64,000 bases of DNA from JANWKQ01 sp040376605 (GTDB taxonomy: Bacteria; Bacteroidota; Bacteroidia; CAIKAF01). The DNA is taken from the NCBI GenBank assembly GCA_040376605.1, contig JBEIQI010000001.1, positions 10,357 to 74,356 on the forward strand, read 5' to 3'. Made by a program: the position numbers and the translations under genes. Below the pieces are notes generated by a model. It did not search any database and was not told where the DNA came from. It worked only from the letters and a program-made list of their open reading frames with translations. Below, piece after piece: positions 7,607 to 16,908 of this stretch (position 1 is its first letter; each line of letters begins with the position of its first letter).

Positions 7607-8552
7607 GATTTTTATCTTTCAGTTGGTTGGCCACCCAAGTGGATAAACTATAGGCCCCTGCAACATTAAGGTGTTCTTGATCATACCAGTTTTTCTTATT
7701 GGTAAAAATGGAATCTGGAGCTATCCAAACTTCTCCGTATGATAGATATGTATCCATCTCAATGGGCGTTTTTTCAGGACTTCCATAAGGCGGGATATAT
7801 AAAAAAATGATTTTCACACCGTTATTTATCGCCAACGTATTTATATTAGCCAACCATTTTCTGGATAATGGTAAATTAATTCTACGGGTCCAGGTAAAAC
7901 TATTACCTTGGTTTTTAATTCTTCTAATTTTATTTTGATTTAATTGATTAGTATCTGCAGTAAAGGCATTTGTGCTGAAGCCGAATTCCTCTCTAAGGCC
8001 GTATTTATAAACCAAACTATCCTTAAATAAATCCTGCCGAAAGTACATAATCCTTGAAATGGCCGCATTATATAGATTGTTAGGATAACTTCTATTTACA
8101 ATGGTTTGCGGATTAACTACATCTTTTATATCAGCCAAAAAAGGGAATACTGGATGACTAAATGGATTTTCATCCGGTAAGACCTCAATGATAAAAGTTT
8201 TGGTATTTTTTTGTTGAATTATATGTTTCATCATCACATAGGTAAGATCACGTCCCAGGCGGCAATAACCTAAATTGCAAACGGAAATAGGAGGCAAAGA
8301 ATCAGTCATGAGCTGTTGATTTATTAAGGTATCATTGATACCATTAATAGTATGGGAGGATCCTAAAAAAGCAATATCAATGGGCCTTTTTAATTCAAAT
8401 ACTCTGCGATAGATCCAGGCTCCACGACCTTCACAATCATCTGTAAGATAATGATAGGCTCGTTTTGTGTTGGTAGGCATTGAAAAAAAAACAAATCCAC
8501 CTATAACCAAAGGAACTAAAAACAGGAGGATATGTAGAATAAATTTTTTCAT
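7599..8552 (-). CDS. SGNH-fold, DltD/AlgJ-like membrane-anchored protein
   Basis: 317 residues with one N-terminal membrane anchor (about 5-23). GSSHTING at 64-71 places a serine in the GDS-like block I, and WYDQEHLNVAGA near the C-terminus gives the Asp/His block V of SGNH/GDSL proteins. It starts at the last base of the upstream MBOAT gene (TAATG-type coupling). MBOAT plus SGNH pairs carry out O-acylation of extracytoplasmic polymers (alginate AlgI/AlgJ/AlgX, peptidoglycan PatA/PatB, teichoic acid DltB/DltD). Here the target polymer is unknown. Confidence 0.72.
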   Translation of the reverse strand: MKKFILHILLFLVPLVIGGFVFFSMPTNTKRAYHYLTDDCEGRGAWIYRRVFELKRPIDIAFLGSSHTINGINDTLINQQLMTDSLPPISVCNLGYCRLGRDLTYVMMKHIIQQKNTKTFIIEVLPDENPFSHPVFPFLADIKDVVNPQTIVNRSYPNNLYNAAISRIMYFRQDLFKDSLVYKYGLREEFGFSTNAFTADTNQLNQNKIRRIKNQGNSFTWTRRINLPLSRKWLANINTLAINNGVKIIFLYIPPYGSPEKTPIEMDTYLSYGEVWIAPDSIFTNKKNWYDQEHLNVAGAYSLSTWVANQLKDKNLN

Positions 8553-9961
8553 TAGAACTGAAAATAAATAAAAGTGGGGGCATTATTAAAATCACCAAAT
8601 AAAAGTATGCAAAGAATTAAGGAATAATATAATAGCCATCTAAGGACTTTTGGAATACCTTTTATCTTTTCTGCAAAGGTTATTTTATTCATCCAAACTT
8701 CAATTAGCACAAATAGGGCTAAGGGGAGCAAAAATAATTGGTTGTAGATGCTTAATGGATAAATAAAACGTTCGATGATAAAATTGAACGAAAACAATGG
8801 ACTCCAGGCCGCCATTGTTTGAGCTAAATTGACTGCTCTAAAAGGTACCCAGCAAAGAATTACCGAAATAAATACAATTAAACTGAATCCTTTAAATGAT
8901 GGAAATACCTTCATCAATATTTTTTCCACCACCAGTAGGATTCCATGCAAAAACCCCCAGATAAGAAAATTATAACTGGCCCCATGCCAAAAGCCCGAGA
9001 GTAAAAATGTAATCATGATATTGATGATATACCTTATTATGGTCCCTCTGTTTCCCCCCAAAGGAATAAATACATAATCCCTGAACCAGGTGGATAAAGA
9101 TATATGCCAACGTTGCCAAAACTCTGTAAAGGTTTTAGAAAAGTAAGGAGTTTTAAAATTTACCATTAACTCAAATCCTAATAACCTAGCGCAGCCCATG
9201 GCAATATCAGAATAGCCGGAAAAGTCGCCATATATTTGTATAGCAAATGCCAATACCCCTATCCAAGCGGAAATACTATCAAAACCTGAGGGATTACTAA
9301 AATATTGATTGGCCAAAACCGCAAAAGTATCAGCGATTACCATTTTTTTAAACAACCCCCAAATAATCATCCTAACACCAGAAGTTGCTTGGTCATAATT
9401 AAATTTTTTTGCACTGGAAAATTGAGGGAGCATGTGTACTGCCCTTTCTATTGGACCTGCAACCAATTGTGGGAAGAAAGAAACAAAGGCAAAAAAGTCG
9501 ATTATATTTTTGGTAGGGGTTAGTTTTCCTTTGTAAACATCTAGTGCATAACTCATTGATTGGAATGTATAGAAGCTAAGACCCACCGGTAAAATAATTT
9601 TTAGCGTTTGCAAGGATCCTTCGTATCCCAATACTTGCATCATATCATTAGCCGACGTAATAAAGAAGTCGCAGTATTTAAAAAATCCAAGGAGGCATAA
9701 ATTAACACCTAAACTAATTCCTAAAAATATTTTTTTATTGGATCTATTTTTGGCAGAGTGAATAAGTAAACCTGATGCAAAATCAACTGAAGAGCTGAAA
9801 ATTAGCAAAAGAAGGAACCTCCAGTCCCACCATCCATAAAACAAATACCCCCCAAAAATCATAAAGAGATTGCGGGCATCTTTATTAGTCCGCGCCAAGA
9901 TCCAGTAACCTGCAAAGAACAGGATCAGGAAAATAAAAAATGTAATGGTGGTAAAGGTCAT
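8552..9961 (-). CDS. MBOAT-family O-acyltransferase (AlgI/DltB-like)
   Basis: 469 residues with about ten membrane segments. The family core is clear: LPVGLSFYTFQSMSYALDVY, FVSFFPQLVAGPIERA, GYSDIAMGCARLLGFEL, FWQRWHISLSTWFRDYVFIP and the catalytic-His region SGFWHGASYNFLIWG. The protein moves an acyl group across the cytoplasmic membrane for transfer to a periplasmic or surface polymer. It overlaps the following SGNH-like gene by one base, showing tight coupling. The length equals AlgI. Substrate polymer cannot be determined. Confidence 0.92.
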   Translation of the reverse strand: MTFTTITFFIFLILFFAGYWILARTNKDARNLFMIFGGYLFYGWWDWRFLLLLIFSSSVDFASGLLIHSAKNRSNKKIFLGISLGVNLCLLGFFKYCDFFITSANDMMQVLGYEGSLQTLKIILPVGLSFYTFQSMSYALDVYKGKLTPTKNIIDFFAFVSFFPQLVAGPIERAVHMLPQFSSAKKFNYDQATSGVRMIIWGLFKKMVIADTFAVLANQYFSNPSGFDSISAWIGVLAFAIQIYGDFSGYSDIAMGCARLLGFELMVNFKTPYFSKTFTEFWQRWHISLSTWFRDYVFIPLGGNRGTIIRYIINIMITFLLSGFWHGASYNFLIWGFLHGILLVVEKILMKVFPSFKGFSLIVFISVILCWVPFRAVNLAQTMAAWSPLFSFNFIIERFIYPLSIYNQLFLLPLALFVLIEVWMNKITFAEKIKGIPKVLRWLLYYSLILCILLFGDFNNAPTFIYFQF

Positions 9962-10012
9962 TGTTTAGGAATCCTTAACGAAGTAAAGATGCGATTAAAA
10001 TTGAAAACCTGC

Positions 10013-10020
10013 TACCTTTG
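10013..10020 (+). promoter_or_regulatory. -7 promoter element (TACCTTTG)
   Basis: Perfect TAnnTTTG, 14 bp before the ATG at 10035; divergent from the MBOAT gene. Confidence 0.5.
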
Positions 10021-10034
10021 AAAAAACTTTTACC

Positions 10035-10274
10035 ATGAAAGTAGCCGCCATAAAACCATTGGTTGAAACTTATACCATCGATCAGTTAAAAGAGGCCGAA
10101 AAAAACCTATATAACGAGGAACCCCTTAGTATTGAAGTGGATGGGGCAGACGAAGGTGAAAAGTTAACCCATATTTTAGCCGCCATCGAAATATTGACAG
10201 ATATGGCTAAAGGATCCGATTATAAAACCGCATTAAGAAATTATAGTTCCAGGGTAAGGAATTCTATTAATTAA
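10035..10274 (+). CDS. Small cytoplasmic protein, DUF6952-like
   Basis: 79 residues: MKVAAIKPLVE, TIDQLKEAEKNLYN, LSIEVDGADEGEKLTHILAA. It is soluble, acidic and largely helical by composition. It resembles the small Bacteroidota DUF6952 family as I remember it. It has a perfect promoter element and codes for a compact protein with no cysteines or metal motifs. Function is unknown, and the family assignment is moderate. Confidence 0.6.
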   Translation: MKVAAIKPLVETYTIDQLKEAEKNLYNEEPLSIEVDGADEGEKLTHILAAIEILTDMAKGSDYKTALRNYSSRVRNSIN

Positions 10275-10343
10275 ATGAACCCATTTTTGGCTTGTCTTGT
10301 TTAGAAGGCCAATTGGACGGGTACTTCACACAATCGACATTTT

Positions 10344-11387
10344 TTATTCTTCGTTATTATAAAATAATTTATAATAATGCATTTTCTTTTTCTCGTCGTA
10401 ACCTCTTTCCAAATGTTGAGCATTTCCATGAACATATACATGGAAGTTCTTATCTAATTTAATGACACTTCTGAAAAATTTCTGTGAATTTTTTTCTACC
10501 GCTGGTTGTGAAATCTGAAAACGTTCCATGGTTGGAAGATGTTTATCTGATTCATATTCTTCCTTGTAACTAATAAAGGTTTCAGCCAATTCAGGTTCGA
10601 TAATTACATCCTTGGCAAATTGTTGGGCATCAAATACTTCACTAGTCATAAAGTATTCATTAGATTTTTGAAGGAAAGCAAGTTGATCTTCACGAGAAAC
10701 TTCATTTTCGCTGCTCATATAATCCTTGCTAAAGCCTTTCATCATTTCCATGTACTGATTGGTCATAAAATACTCAGTATCTACCGGAGCAATGCCCAAG
10801 AAGTCCGTTTTCCAATATAAGGCAGCATTGATGTTAGAGTTGCTATCTACCATGGCAATTTTATATCCTTGCTCCTCGTAGGTTTTAAAAATGATACAAC
10901 CTTTATCAAGCTTGGCAATATTTAATCCTTCATCGGTGTACATTTCTGCTTCAGCAGCATTCTGACGAACTTTTATAAAGGTCTCTTTATGTTCCGATTT
11001 AAAAATACCAATGGCTTCAACCACCTCGTCTTCTATGATACATTCTTTTAAATAGGTAACATATAATTCACCTCCTTTAATTTTTTTGTTGGTACCGCAT
11101 TGATAAAGATATTGTGCCAATTCTTTAGATTTAGCATGAAATGAGGCTGGCTTTTCGAACATTTGTTGTACGATTTTAGCAGTTGCGGCATTCAAATCCT
11201 GAAAGCAGAAAAAGGTTTCACCTTTAAATGGATTGAAAAAATATCTTTTTATGGCATCATATAATATTTCATCATTCAGTTGAAATTGACCATCGGTAAT
11301 ATTTAATTGCTCTCCAGCAGTTCTGTTTCCTACAAAATGAACTGACATCTTTTCAATTCGGGCTTGTTCGAAATTTAATACACTCAT
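10344..11387 (-). CDS. Nucleoid-associated protein, NdpA/YejK family
   Basis: 347 residues. The layout fits the 37-kDa nucleoid-associated family: N-terminal IEKMSVHFVGN, a middle region with FKSEHKETFIKV, KGCIIF and YWKTDFLGIAP, then a C-terminal domain ending YYKLFYNNEE. Family members associate with chromosomal DNA, but the molecular role is poorly defined. No catalytic motif seen. It stands alone on the minus strand between two plus-strand genes. Confidence 0.8.
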   Translation of the reverse strand: MSVLNFEQARIEKMSVHFVGNRTAGEQLNITDGQFQLNDEILYDAIKRYFFNPFKGETFFCFQDLNAATAKIVQQMFEKPASFHAKSKELAQYLYQCGTNKKIKGGELYVTYLKECIIEDEVVEAIGIFKSEHKETFIKVRQNAAEAEMYTDEGLNIAKLDKGCIIFKTYEEQGYKIAMVDSNSNINAALYWKTDFLGIAPVDTEYFMTNQYMEMMKGFSKDYMSSENEVSREDQLAFLQKSNEYFMTSEVFDAQQFAKDVIIEPELAETFISYKEEYESDKHLPTMERFQISQPAVEKNSQKFFRSVIKLDKNFHVYVHGNAQHLERGYDEKKKMHYYKLFYNNEE

Positions 11388-11568
11388 AGTTTCTAAAAAA
11401 TTTGGAAGACGAAAGTAGGGTTTTTGCTACTTCCTAAAATGGGGTTATAAACAGGTAGGGCCGAATGTTAATATCTTTTGTACACCTCAAAATTTGGCCA
11501 AAACCCGGTATTCACTTTGAACTTTTATAAATATTACTACTTTTAGGCAATCTAGCGAATGATTCAGG

Positions 11569-12972
11569 ATGAATAACAGATCATTACCCATACTTATATC
11601 GGTATTTTTCTTTTGGGGGTTTGTAGCTGCCAGTAATGATATACTTATTCCTGTTTTTAAAGAAAAACTCAATTTGGAGCAATGGCAATCACAAATGATT
11701 TCTTTTGCTTTTTATGTGGCATATACGGTGGGATCCATTATTTATTATGTGATTTCGAAGCTTATGAAGCAGGATGTACTCAATAAAATTGGGTATAAAA
11801 ATGGCGTGGCGTTGGGTTTATTTATATCAGCATTAGGTACTTTATTATTTTATCCGGCAGCCCAAACGGCCTCTTTCCCTTTAATGATTTCGGGTTTGTT
11901 TATTGTAGGTTTGGGCTTTTCGCTGCAACAAACTGCTGCAAACCCATTAACCATTGCAATGGGTGATCCAAAAAATGGATCACAACGACTTAGTTTGGCA
12001 GGTGGAATCAATAATTTTGGAACCACCATAGGACCTTTACTTATAAGTTTTGCCATTTTTGGTTCTGTTGCTGCAGGTTCTGCTGAAGCAAATATCGAAA
12101 GTGTAAAAGTTCCATACCTTATTTTAGGTGCAGCTTTCATCATTGTAGCAGTCATCTTTAAATTTTCATCTATTCCTAATACCATTCCGGCAATACAGGA
12201 AGAAGTAAATTCTACCAGCTCAAACCTCAGCCGAAAATCAGCACTCAAGTATCCACAGTTGGTTTTGGGAATGATTGCCATCTTTGTTTATGTTGGAGTA
12301 GAAGTATCTACCGCTAGTAACTTGCCTGAATTTATGAAACAACATTTAGGCACAAAAACCGAGAACATTGCACCTTTCGTTTCATTGTTTTGGGCCAGTT
12401 TAATGATTGGACGTTGGACCTCATCTATTGGAGCATTTAATATTAAGGGTGGGGCCAAACATATCATTCAATTTTTAATGCCATATATTGCATTCGGAGT
12501 TTTTTTACTAGTTAATCGGATTGCGAATCATGATGTAACCCCCTTCTATATTTATGGATTTGTAATTATTGCCTTAATTATTGGGGACTTATTGAGCAAA
12601 GGAAATCCAGCTCGTCAACTTTTATTGTATTCCATTTTTGGAATAATTGCTTTGTTTATCGGAATGTTAGCCGATGGAATGGTAAGTGTATTTGCATTTA
12701 TTAGTGTAGGGTTGTTTTGCAGTACCTTATGGCCCTGTATCTTTACGCTAGCGATTAAAGGATTAGGAAAACATACCAATGAAGGATCCGGATTTTTAAT
12801 TATGATGATTATGGGTGGCGGATTTATAAGCTTGTTGCAAGGTGTGCTGGCAGATAAAAATCTTTTAGGTATACAATGGAGTTATTTAGTCGGTGTTGCC
12901 TGTTTTGCCTATTTGGCATTTTATGCAACGGTTACCAAGGGTATCTTTAAAAAACAACAGATTGAATTGTAG
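11569..12972 (+). CDS. FHS-type MFS sugar:proton symporter
   Basis: 467 residues with twelve membrane segments. FFFWGFVAASNDILIP at the N-terminus, the mid-protein FIVGLGFSLQQTAANP and LAGGINNFGTTIGPL are the FHS signature (fucose/glucose/GlcNAc permeases, including NagP-type carriers). The ROK kinase starts 6 bp after the stop and the glycosylasparaginase follows, so uptake of an amino sugar or hexose is likely; GlcNAc is the best guess. The inserted segment around residues 205-225 (Ser/Thr/Asn-rich) is the cytoplasmic central loop. Confidence 0.88.
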   Translation: MNNRSLPILISVFFFWGFVAASNDILIPVFKEKLNLEQWQSQMISFAFYVAYTVGSIIYYVISKLMKQDVLNKIGYKNGVALGLFISALGTLLFYPAAQTASFPLMISGLFIVGLGFSLQQTAANPLTIAMGDPKNGSQRLSLAGGINNFGTTIGPLLISFAIFGSVAAGSAEANIESVKVPYLILGAAFIIVAVIFKFSSIPNTIPAIQEEVNSTSSNLSRKSALKYPQLVLGMIAIFVYVGVEVSTASNLPEFMKQHLGTKTENIAPFVSLFWASLMIGRWTSSIGAFNIKGGAKHIIQFLMPYIAFGVFLLVNRIANHDVTPFYIYGFVIIALIIGDLLSKGNPARQLLLYSIFGIIALFIGMLADGMVSVFAFISVGLFCSTLWPCIFTLAIKGLGKHTNEGSGFLIMMIMGGGFISLLQGVLADKNLLGIQWSYLVGVACFAYLAFYATVTKGIFKKQQIEL

Positions 12973-12978
12973 TGGATA

Positions 12979-13890
12979 ATGAAATATTTTGCAGGAATAG
13001 ATATAGGAGGCACAAATTCAACATTAGGAATCATCAATGAGAATGGTGAGGTTATTGAAACACATCATTTCTCAACACGTAAATATGAGACTCCGGAAAG
13101 TTTTGTAGATGATGTGGGGGATAAACTAATTGAATTGCGCAATACATATGCATTGGAAGGGGTGGGTATTGGAGCTCCTAACGGAAATTATTATACGGGT
13201 TGTATTGAATTTGCACCTAATCTTCCATGGAAGGGGAAAATAGCTTTGTCGGTACTCTTTACACAAAAAACCAATCTTATTTGTAAGGTAACCAACGATG
13301 CCAATGCAGCGGCGGTGGGGGAAATGAAATTTGGAGGTGCTGTGGGCATGAAGAATTTTATTTTAGTAACCCTGGGGACAGGCGTAGGAAGTGGAATTGT
13401 AGTAGATGGTAATATTGTATTGGGGCATGATGGTTTTGCGGGTGAATTAGGACATACCATTGTATTGCCAGCAGGAAGAGAATGTGGATGTAATAGGCAA
13501 GGTTGTTTAGAAACGTATTGCTCGGCCGGCGGAATTAAAAAAACCTATTTCGAAATTTCTGGGAAGGAGTTAGAACAAGGTAAAAAAATAGATTACTTAT
13601 CGGAATTGGCTGCTCAGGGCGACAAAGATGCCTTGGCTACTTTCGAAATAACAGGACAAATTCTTGGATTGGCATTAGCAAATGTATCTGCATTAACATC
13701 CCCGGAGGCTATCTTTTTATTTGGTGGCCCTTTGCATTGTGGCGAATATTTAGTGGAACCTATTAAGAAGTATTTTATTAAAAACCTATTAAGCATTTAT
13801 CAAGGCAAGATTAAAATATTAACTTCATGGTTACCAATGAATCATGCCGCTATTTTGGGTGCAGCTTCGTTGGTGAAAGAACCACATTAA
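12979..13890 (+). CDS. ROK-family sugar kinase
   Basis: 303 residues. It has the phosphate-binding start AGIDIGGTNS, GAPNGNYYTG, the catalytic region NDANAAAVGEMKFG, LGTGVGSGIV, and the ROK zinc motif ECGCNRQGCLE. These identify a cytoplasmic hexose or N-acetylhexosamine kinase using ATP. It lies 6 bp after the transporter and 10 bp before the asparaginase gene, consistent with one operon in which imported sugar is phosphorylated. Glucose and GlcNAc/ManNAc kinases cannot be told apart from these motifs alone. Confidence 0.9.
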   Translation: MKYFAGIDIGGTNSTLGIINENGEVIETHHFSTRKYETPESFVDDVGDKLIELRNTYALEGVGIGAPNGNYYTGCIEFAPNLPWKGKIALSVLFTQKTNLICKVTNDANAAAVGEMKFGGAVGMKNFILVTLGTGVGSGIVVDGNIVLGHDGFAGELGHTIVLPAGRECGCNRQGCLETYCSAGGIKKTYFEISGKELEQGKKIDYLSELAAQGDKDALATFEITGQILGLALANVSALTSPEAIFLFGGPLHCGEYLVEPIKKYFIKNLLSIYQGKIKILTSWLPMNHAAILGAASLVKEPH

Positions 13891-13900
13891 TTTTCTCTTT

Positions 13901-14902
13901 ATGAAATCACGACGTAGCTTTTTAAAAAAGCTAGGGCTTTCAGTAGCCGCGATACCATTGGCACCTGCCATGGTAAAAGCTGATGCTTTTGAAGATAATC
14001 CGCAAGAAAATATTATAGGAAAAATAAATAAACCAATTATACTATCTACTTGGCCCTTTGGTCAAATTGCAAATCAGGCTGGTTGGGATATTCTTTCAAA
14101 AGGAGGATCCGCATTAGATGCAGTAGAAAGTACCGCCAAATTCGTAGAGGCCGATCTTACCCAAAAATCCGTTGGATTAGGTGCATTGCCGGATAGAGAT
14201 GGATATGTTACCCTGGACGCTTGTATAATGGATGAAAAAGGTAATTGTGGTTCGGTGATGTTTTTAGAAAATATTTTGCATCCGATTTCGGTAGCTCGAA
14301 TGGTAATGGAAAAAACCCCACATGTGCAAATTGTTGGATCCGGGGCTCTTCAATTTGCCTTAGAAAATGGATTTACTAAACACGATGCCCCTACCGAAAG
14401 TTCTAAAAAGGAATGGCAAGATTGGGTGAAGAAAAACAATTATACACCTCAACACGGAATAGATAATCATGATACCATTGGCGTAATTGCGATGGATGAA
14501 AAGGGGAACTTATCCGGGGCTTGTACTACCAGTGGAATGGCCTTTAAAATGAGAGGCCGTGTAGGTGATTCCCCAATTATCGGGGCCGGACTTTTTGTAG
14601 ACAACGAAGTGGGTGCAGCAACCGCTACAGGCACTGGTGAAGAAGTGGTTAGAATTTGTGGAACCCATTTAGTAGTAGAATTAATGCGTCAGGGATATTC
14701 GCCCTCTGATGCTTGTAAAGAAGCAACGAATAGAATTATCAAAAAAAGCCCGAAGTATACCAAGGATATGATTGTAGGTTTTTTAGCAATCAATAAAAAG
14801 GGTGAATACGGAGCATATTCTACACGGAAGGGATTTTCATATGGTGTTTATGACCAGTCGGGAACAGTCTTAAAGGATGCCCAATTTATTGAACCAGAAT
14901 AA
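13901..14902 (+). CDS. Glycosylasparaginase (N4-(beta-GlcNAc)-L-asparaginase), Tat-exported
   Basis: 333 residues, Ntn-hydrolase. The N-terminus has a twin-arginine pattern, SRRSFLKKLGLSVAAIP, so export of a folded protein is likely. The autocleavage/catalytic threonine is in GIDNHDTIGVIAMD (HDTIG), and GRVGDSPIIGAGLFVD and GTGEEVVR follow as in the family. It splits the GlcNAc-Asn bond left after proteolysis of N-glycoproteins, releasing amino sugar and aspartate. Together with the transporter and ROK kinase upstream it forms a coherent GlcNAc salvage cluster. Isoaspartyl peptidase is a less likely alternative. Confidence 0.9.
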   Translation: MKSRRSFLKKLGLSVAAIPLAPAMVKADAFEDNPQENIIGKINKPIILSTWPFGQIANQAGWDILSKGGSALDAVESTAKFVEADLTQKSVGLGALPDRDGYVTLDACIMDEKGNCGSVMFLENILHPISVARMVMEKTPHVQIVGSGALQFALENGFTKHDAPTESSKKEWQDWVKKNNYTPQHGIDNHDTIGVIAMDEKGNLSGACTTSGMAFKMRGRVGDSPIIGAGLFVDNEVGAATATGTGEEVVRICGTHLVVELMRQGYSPSDACKEATNRIIKKSPKYTKDMIVGFLAINKKGEYGAYSTRKGFSYGVYDQSGTVLKDAQFIEPE

Positions 14903-14908
14903 TTCCTG

Positions 14909-15238
14909 ATGATTAGCTGGGAAGATTTCGAAAAACTAGATATTCGGGTAGGAACTGTTATCGAAGTAAAGGATTTTCCTGAAGCCCGAAACCCTTCGTA
15001 TCAATTGCAAATTGATTTTGGAGAGTTAGGGATCAAAAAATCGTCTGCACAAATCACCCACTTATATTCCAAAGAAAATTTATTGAATCAACAAATAATA
15101 GCTGTGGTTAATTTCCCACACAAACAAATCGGCAAATTTATGAGTGAATGTTTGGTATTGGGTATTTATGGAGAACAACATCAGGTAACTCTCATCCAAC
15201 CTGAAAGAAGGGTGAATAATGGAAGTAAAATTGGATAG
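14909..15238 (+). CDS. csaA: tRNA-binding-domain protein CsaA
   Basis: 109 residues, the standard CsaA length: WEDFEKLDIRVGTVIEV, YQLQIDFGELGIKKSSAQ, NFPHKQIGKFMSECLVLG and the PERRVNNGSKIG end. This is a stand-alone EMAP-II/OB-fold tRNA-binding domain, described in Bacillus as an export chaperone. It follows the asparaginase gene by 6 bp and may simply be carried in its transcript. ATG at 14909 aligns with the family start. Confidence 0.9.
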   Translation: MISWEDFEKLDIRVGTVIEVKDFPEARNPSYQLQIDFGELGIKKSSAQITHLYSKENLLNQQIIAVVNFPHKQIGKFMSECLVLGIYGEQHQVTLIQPERRVNNGSKIG

Positions 15239-15313
15239 TATTTAGGATTATTCCAGCATTTTAAACAAAAATAATTGAATAGTTTTACGTTATTATCAAA
15301 CTAAAAATATCAA

Positions 15314-15610
15314 ATGAGTAAAGTAAATCCAGAAATGGAGATTTTAAAATGGATTCAAAAGAAAGGAAAACTCCAAATCGAAAATAATGAGGAGTTTTAT
15401 ATCACCTTGGAATATTCTTCTGAAAAATTTATTTATAGATTTGGTGATACCTCCACTCAAAAAGATTCGGAAGTAAAAGAAATGAAAGGGCCGGAGGCGC
15501 TGATATATTTTCAATCGCATATAGTAAGCAGAGCCAAATCAAAAGATAAATTATCGTTGAAGAGTACCGAACAAGTATGGAACTATATAAAAAACAATTC
15601 GTATATCTAA
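15314..15610 (+). CDS. Hypothetical protein, 98 residues
   Basis: Soluble, Lys/Glu-rich, with alternating strand-like segments (LQIENNEEFYITLEYSSEKFI) and a C-terminal helical part. I do not recognise a family. Codon use and spacing resemble the neighbours, and it lies 15 bp before the next same-strand gene, so it is probably real. Confidence 0.5.
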   Translation: MSKVNPEMEILKWIQKKGKLQIENNEEFYITLEYSSEKFIYRFGDTSTQKDSEVKEMKGPEALIYFQSHIVSRAKSKDKLSLKSTEQVWNYIKNNSYI

Positions 15611-15625
15611 TTCTTGAATGATAGA

Positions 15626-16384
15626 ATGAAGAAGACGTTATCAACCACCATTTTCTTTTTACTTGTTGCTAGTTTTGCCGTAGCTCAATCCATTTATAAG
15701 GATGCCCGCACTGGCATTACCATTTCCTTTATTACCGATGCAGAAATGTACCCTGAAAGTTGGAGAGGAGGAGCCATCAAGGGTGAAGCAACCTCGTTGG
15801 CGGAAACAGAATATGAACGTTCTAAAAGTATCGTTAATAATGCATTAAATAAATATCCGGTGGAAGTATTAACCGAACATATTAAGAAGGTGTATGTATT
15901 GGATGAGATCCGTTTTTATGGGCTTCGTTATGGTGGTACTAATTCCTTAGATGCAGTTTATATTTCAAATAGAGGGCTTAATAGTGGATATACCGATCGT
16001 TATGTAGAGCAACTTTTCCATGCAGAGTTTTCAAGTATTCTATTAAGAAATTTATCTTATCACCTAAATCAAACTACTTGGGAGGCTTGTAATGACGAAT
16101 CATTTACCTATGGAGGTTCTGGCATGGAAGCTATTAAAAATAAAAAAGCAGGGGAGGATTTCGATCCCGATTTTCATCGGCTTGGATTGTTAAATCAATA
16201 TGCTTCTTCTAATTTCGAGAACGACGTAAATTCATTTGCCAAAAATATATTTAACCCTAAGCCTGGTTTTTGGGATGCTATTGATCAATACCCCAGACTT
16301 CAATGCAAAATACAATTGATCATTTCTTTTTATAGTCAAATAGATCCCAGCTTTAACGAGGAGTATTTTAAAAAATGGAAGTGA
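15626..16384 (+). CDS. Exported protein with a degenerate metallopeptidase-like motif
   Basis: 252 residues from the ATG at 15626; a TTG four codons upstream is less likely. Signal peptide ends at FAVAQ. In the middle, LFHAEFSSILLRNLSYH is placed like the zinc site of the putative zinc-binding metallopeptidases of Bacteroidota (HHEFGHxLH type), but the second HExxH histidine is not in the normal place. The rest (SLDAVYISNRGL before it; YASSNFENDVNSFAKNIF and RLQCKIQLIISFY after it) has the order of that family. I call it peptidase-like, not proven active. Confidence 0.55.
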   Translation: MKKTLSTTIFFLLVASFAVAQSIYKDARTGITISFITDAEMYPESWRGGAIKGEATSLAETEYERSKSIVNNALNKYPVEVLTEHIKKVYVLDEIRFYGLRYGGTNSLDAVYISNRGLNSGYTDRYVEQLFHAEFSSILLRNLSYHLNQTTWEACNDESFTYGGSGMEAIKNKKAGEDFDPDFHRLGLLNQYASSNFENDVNSFAKNIFNPKPGFWDAIDQYPRLQCKIQLIISFYSQIDPSFNEEYFKKWK

Positions 16385-16419
16385 TAGATGATAAAGAGTA
16401 ATGTATATTGAGGCACATC

Positions 16420-16806
16420 TTATTGTACTTTATTTCCAGTAAAACCAATGGTAGTTCCCGGAGTAACATATTGCCAGGTAAGAATACCAAAATCCGAAGT
16501 AGTGGTGCCACTTAAAGTTCCTGTAACGTCCGCTTTATTTAAACTATAACCACCACTGATGGCTTGAAAACCAATATTGGTTAATTGAACATTCGCTCCA
16601 CCACTGAAAGAATAGGTAAGTTCAATGGTAGTATCGCCTGTAGCATACAAATAGCTGGTAGCGCCACCCGAACTGGCTCCCATGGTATAACTTCCCAAAT
16701 AACTTTTGCTGCCTAATTTACCGCCAGGGGTTGATGGATCAGCAACACATGCTACCAAAAAACTAATGGCCAATATTCCAATAAACCCTAAAAAAGTTGA
16801 TTTCAT
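16420..16806 (-). CDS. Small predicted lipoprotein
   Basis: 128 residues with a lipobox FLVAC (cysteine near residue 20). The mature part is Gly/Ser/Thr-rich and beta-like (YLGSYTMGASSGGAT, TIELTYSFSGG). No recognised domain. Convergent with the peptidase-like gene. Function unknown. Confidence 0.6.
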   Translation of the reverse strand: MKSTFLGFIGILAISFLVACVADPSTPGGKLGSKSYLGSYTMGASSGGATSYLYATGDTTIELTYSFSGGANVQLTNIGFQAISGGYSLNKADVTGTLSGTTTSDFGILTWQYVTPGTTIGFTGNKVQ

Positions 16807-16908
16807 GATGGTGAGTTTTCATTAAAAATAGACAATAGGGTTGGAAATTGCAAACCTTATAATAGCCGGCACTATATTTAACTTATCCTTGTAGCCTTTG
16901 TTTATACC

